Below, piece after piece: positions 4,407-5,311 of a stretch of 5,311 nucleotides of DNA. Both the position numbers and the translations under genes were made by a program. The stretch lies in contig CAMJRV010000206.1 of NCBI GenBank assembly GCA_946408315.1, forward strand, positions 1-5,311, given 5' to 3'. This DNA comes from an uncultured Bacillota bacterium. GTDB taxonomy: Bacteria; Bacillota; Clostridia; Peptostreptococcales; Anaerovoracaceae. The notes under the pieces are model-generated. The model was given only the letters and a program-made list of their open reading frames with translations. It made no database searches and was not told the origin of the DNA. Every line of letters begins with the position of its first letter. Position 1 is the stretch's first letter.

Positions 4407-4443
4407 GAAATAGTTACGAGCCATTTCAACAAGAAACTATTTC
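4407..4443. repeat. 9-bp inverted repeat in the LytTR upstream region
   Basis: GAAATAGTT (4407-4415) and AACTATTTC (4435-4443) are exact inverted copies separated by 19 bases. Each arm contains ATAGTT, which partly resembles LytTR half-sites (consensus around a GTT core), but known sites are usually direct repeats. It may be an operator for the regulator or the first hairpin of a leader RNA. Confidence 0.55.
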
Positions 4444-4475
4444 AAAGGTAAGAAGAAGCTCATTCAATTATTTAT

Positions 4476-4504
4476 ATTGTAGCAGGGATGACCGATCGTG
4501 TCTT
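4476..4504 (-). promoter_or_regulatory. Distal promoter upstream of the LytTR gene
   Basis: Minus strand: AAGACA (4499-4504), 17-bp spacer, TACAAT (4476-4481) with the TGC extension. The predicted start is near 4469. RNA from here would contain the 4407-4443 hairpin and then meet the terminator at 4371-4401, giving a transcript of about 105 bases unless read through. Confidence 0.5.
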
Positions 4505-4540
4505 TGTATTAAAAAACGAAATATCATCATATTTTTGGAC

Positions 4541-4576
4541 AAAAAACAAAGGCCTTTCGGGTAAGGGCGAGAGGCC
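4541..4576 (-). terminator. Terminator of the PucR/CdaR-type gene
   Basis: GGCCTTTCG (4551-4559) pairs with CGAGAGGCC (4568-4576), nine pairs including one G-U, with an 8-base loop. On the minus strand the stem is followed by TTTGTTTTTTG. It lies 22 bases past the stop codon of the gene. Confidence 0.8.
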
Positions 4577-4598
4577 GTGAAAAGGAAAAGAGAAATCC

Positions 4599-5311
4599 TT
4601 ATCTGGTATAAATTTTATGCAGCTTAATAGTGATGGATAGCTGCTCGTAAAAATGCAGTTCGCTGTCTTCCATATGAAGCAGCTCTTTTATTTTATTGAT
4701 TCGGTACCGGATCGTATTTTTATGGAGGAACAATGCTTCCGCTGCTTTTGCGACGATTCCGTCGTGCTCGATAAATTTTACCGCCGTTTCAAACAGCTCC
4801 GTGTGATATTTTTCATCATAGCTTTGAATGGGTTTCACGATTCTCTCGTAAAAATCCTGGGTCCAGGGGTCCCTGCTAGATGGGATCAGCATGCTGAAAA
4901 TGCCGATATCCCTGAAATAAATGGAACCGCCGGGAAAAACCTCTCCCGATTTTTCGGCGGACAGGCTTTCATTGATCCCGGCGCCAAGCTCGTTGAGGTT
5001 GGTATGGAGATTGCTGATTCCGATATAATATTCTTCAGGATCAGCCTTTATCATGCGCAAAAGAGACTCCGCCTTCATTTGCATCTGCGAGGGTTCCAGC
5101 TTCTCAAAGGTCGCGATGAACAGAAGCCCGTTCTGATACCTTGCAACCGCATCACACGGCTTAAAGGTCCGGTCTCTTCGAATTTCCTCCGCCCGGTTAA
5201 GAATCATAATGTTTGAGGTATCCCGCTTGCCTTTTGCATAAACCACAAGGAGGGATTCCTGAAAGCTGCGGTTGATTTCAAGGGCGATATCGCGGATGAA
5301 CGTTTTGTACA
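4599..5311 (-). CDS. PucR/CdaR-type transcriptional regulator, C-terminal part
   Basis: The frame stays open to the right edge of the window, so the true start is outside; 236 residues are visible and the GTG at 5246 is not the start. About residues 55-140 resemble the degenerate GGDEF-like middle domain of CdaR/PucR proteins (EEYYIGISNLHTNLNELGAG). The last 70 residues form the PucR-type helix-turn-helix: LFETAVKFIEHDG, then AAEALFLHKNTIRYRINKIKELL, the strongly conserved NTIRYR-type recognition segment. Such proteins are cytoplasmic activators that sense small molecules (sugar diacids, purine intermediates and others) through their N-terminal domain, which is not visible here, so the ligand and target genes cannot be given. 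It has its own terminator and is probably a separate unit from the LytTR gene downstream. Confidence 0.82.
   Translation of the reverse strand, partial: YKTFIRDIALEINRSFQESLLVVYAKGKRDTSNIMILNRAEEIRRDRTFKPCDAVARYQNGLLFIATFEKLEPSQMQMKAESLLRMIKADPEEYYIGISNLHTNLNELGAGINESLSAEKSGEVFPGGSIYFRDIGIFSMLIPSSRDPWTQDFYERIVKPIQSYDEKYHTELFETAVKFIEHDGIVAKAAEALFLHKNTIRYRINKIKELLHMEDSELHFYEQLSITIKLHKIYTR

Noticed and set aside
3535..4413. Plus-strand open frame of 292 codons opposite the LytTR gene
   Set aside because: It lies antisense to a gene with clear LytTR motifs and shows no recognisable domain and no good ribosome binding site.
4653..5216. Plus-strand open frame of 187 codons opposite the PucR/CdaR-type gene
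   Set aside because: It is a shadow of the helix-turn-helix regulator on the minus strand, with no recognisable motifs or start site.

Overview
The window looks like a chromosomal segment of a low-to-moderate GC Firmicute, most probably a member of Clostridia. The reasons are strong AGGAGG-type Shine-Dalgarno sites, sigma-A-like promoters with TGn-extended -10 boxes, T-tailed hairpin terminators, and the gene families present (YlmH-type S4 protein, TIGR03905-type TSCPD protein, AtpZ/AtpI, LysO family, LytTR regulator, PucR/CdaR-type regulator). No phage, insertion sequence, CRISPR, tRNA or rRNA was recognised. The genes look like housekeeping and regulatory ones in short, frequently inverted transcription units.

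Layout. (1) Positions 1-486, plus: the 3' end of a NYN-LOTUS putative RNase or RNA-binding protein. (2) 487-512: a perfect hairpin acting as terminator between this gene and a convergent minus-strand TSCPD-domain gene (523-807). (3) 808-972: a divergent control region with an extended -10 promoter for the TSCPD gene, a tandem 8-bp repeat next to it, and three exact 9-bp repeats in front of ylmH. (4) 973-1719, plus: ylmH. (5) 1764-1868, minus: a 34-residue single-membrane-helix microprotein with a textbook Shine-Dalgarno and a good upstream promoter. (6) About 2011-2153: a gene-free stretch ending, on the minus strand, in a perfect 10-bp T-tailed terminator that no visible gene uses; it may be a small RNA. 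(7) 2210-2449, plus: an AtpZ/AtpI family protein with no ATP synthase genes beside it downstream. (8) 2499-4308, minus: a LytTR regulator with a degenerate receiver domain, followed downstream by a LysO-family exporter, probably one unit. (9) 4309-4598: a control region with two candidate minus-strand promoters, two hairpins and the terminator of the next gene. (10) 4599-5311, minus: the C-terminal part of a PucR/CdaR-type regulator that runs off the window edge.

How it fits together. Two proteins (NYN-LOTUS and YlmH) act on RNA or the ribosome. The LytTR-LysO pair suggests a regulator controlling an amino-acid (lysine-type) efflux protein, but the regulator has lost its phosphorylation site and so probably does not answer to a histidine kinase. 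The most unusual items are the pseudo-receiver LytTR protein with its structured leader, the microprotein, and the orphan terminator. No multi-gene defence or mobile system is visible. All functional calls rest on reading motifs by eye; no database search was done.
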